Assembly (NCBI GenBank): GCA_002482965.1
Contig: DLGZ01000048.1
Coordinates: 25,737 to 33,624, forward strand
Direction of reading: 5' to 3'
Length of the DNA: 7,888 nt
Source: Verrucomicrobiaceae bacterium UBA7681
Lineage (GTDB): Bacteria > Verrucomicrobiota > Verrucomicrobiia > Verrucomicrobiales > Verrucomicrobiaceae
The position numbers were made by a program, and so were the translations under genes. Shown here one piece after another: positions 7,079 through 7,888 of the stretch (its first letter is position 1; each line of letters begins with the position of its first letter). The notes below the pieces were generated by a model. That model was not told the origin of the DNA. It worked only from the letters and a program-made list of their open reading frames with translations, and did not search any database.

Positions 7079-7888
7079 CTACTTCACCGCAGGAGCCGCA
7101 GCCGCCTCAGGCTTCACCTTCTTCGGCGGCGCAACACGCGGCGTCAAAAAGGAGTCAATGAGCGCCTTGTCCGCCTCGCACTTGGCACCCGCAGCCGGAA
7201 TCTCCACGCCTGCTGCCCACAGCACTCCATTGATCACAAGCTGACGCATGCCTGCCTGCTCCCACGCATGGTGCGCATCCAGCCCGCTGAAGCTAAAAGA
7301 GCGCCCGCCGCTCGGACGGTCAAAGGTCCAGGCCACGACGTCCTTGTCGCCACCTTCAGGGGAACCGAGCGCCTCCTTGCCGGACCAGACCAGCGGCGTG
7401 ATGCCCTTCATTTCGGCGGGAAACTTGAAGTGATTCAGCCAGCCGTCATTGATCTTCCATGGTGTGACACCGCTGGTGATCGCGTGCTTGGGAAAGACAT
7501 CATGCACGCTGTCCCAATGGCCACGACTTGAAAGCGCATTATAAACAGCGCCGATCCAGTTCATCGACTGCTCCGCGAATGCCGGCGTAAACTCCACCGC
7601 CTGATGAAGGTTCACCAGACCCACCTTGCTATCGGCCATTTTTTGCACGGTGGCCACATGCTCCGGTGAGGCGAGGTAAGCCTGCTTGCCACCTCCATCG
7701 GTGTAAAAGACCACGGCAGCCGCGCCATCGAACACCTTCTCATCGGCTGGCCATTCTTCGTTCACCAGCACCGCATCCACGCCCGGTGTCTGCTTGAGCA
7801 GTTCCTGCATCAGACGGCAGCCGCCGAGGTAATCATGATGCCCGACCTTGTCCACTTCCTTCACCTTGCCGGCAACGAGGACAATCTT
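7079..7888 (-). CDS. ThuA-like domain protein, N-terminus cut by the window edge
   Basis: The visible 269 residues end at TAG 7079-7081 and continue without a break to the right edge. The first visible residues, KIVLVAGKVKEVDKVGHHD, form the opening beta strand and loop of a ThuA-like domain (PF06283, class I glutamine amidotransferase-like fold without the amidotransferase nucleophile). The true start, probably with a signal peptide, is therefore outside the window. The GTG at 7864 is internal to the domain and not a start. Further family features are AAAVVFYTDGGG (56-67), VGLVNLHQAVEFTP (89-102), HAITSGVTPWKINDGW (135-150) and the C-terminal RQLVINGVLWAAGVEIPAAG (215-234). Residues 250-269 form a Pro/Lys/Ala-rich tail. 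In rhizobia, ThuA with ThuB acts in trehalose utilisation through 3-ketotrehalose. By analogy this protein may act on an oxidised sugar, but its substrate is unknown. It converges on the cytochrome gene and so is a separate transcription unit. Confidence 0.9.
   Translation of the reverse strand, partial: KIVLVAGKVKEVDKVGHHDYLGGCRLMQELLKQTPGVDAVLVNEEWPADEKVFDGAAAVVFYTDGGGKQAYLASPEHVATVQKMADSKVGLVNLHQAVEFTPAFAEQSMNWIGAVYNALSSRGHWDSVHDVFPKHAITSGVTPWKINDGWLNHFKFPAEMKGITPLVWSGKEALGSPEGGDKDVVAWTFDRPSGGRSFSFSGLDAHHAWEQAGMRQLVINGVLWAAGVEIPAAGAKCEADKALIDSFLTPRVAPPKKVKPEAAAAPAVK

Noticed and set aside
7079..7864. GTG at 7862-7864 as the ThuA start codon
   Set aside because: The frame continues upstream with KIVLVAGK, the first strand of the ThuA fold, so the start lies beyond the window.

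Overview
The window looks like part of a Verrucomicrobiota chromosome, with Planctomycetota as the alternative. I infer this from the protein families (a DUF1552/HXXSHH protein paired with a PSD/PSCyt-type cytochrome, DUF1080, a formylglycine-type sulfatase and a ThuA-like protein), from the fairly high G+C with G/C-ending codons, and from the lack of Shine-Dalgarno sequences at all five visible starts. No rRNA, tRNA, CRISPR array, insertion sequence or integrase was seen. Coding density is high, and the longest gene-free stretch is about 110 bp.

Layout: on the minus strand, a secreted DUF1080 protein (987-1775) is followed 15 bp later by a sulfatase (1-971) that runs off the left edge. A 110-bp divergent spacer separates them from a plus-strand block: a secreted alpha/beta-hydrolase with a fibronectin III-like C-terminus (1886-3208), a Tat-exported DUF1552 protein (3271-4542), and a large diheme c-type cytochrome (4542-7028) whose start codon overlaps the DUF1552 stop. 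A 50-bp convergent spacer then leads to a minus-strand ThuA-like protein (7079-7888) that runs off the right edge.

Five of the six products carry an export signal, and the start of the sixth lies outside the window, so this is mainly a periplasmic or surface gene set. The sulfatase and esterase would remove sulfate and acyl groups. DUF1080 and ThuA are both families linked to 3-keto-sugar chemistry. The DUF1552/diheme pair looks like an uncharacterised extracytoplasmic metal/heme redox module. A plausible but unproven reading is a locus for oxidative breakdown of a modified, possibly sulfated, glycan or glycoside. No transporter, regulator or sigma factor lies inside the window, so regulation cannot be judged beyond candidate sites in the spacers.
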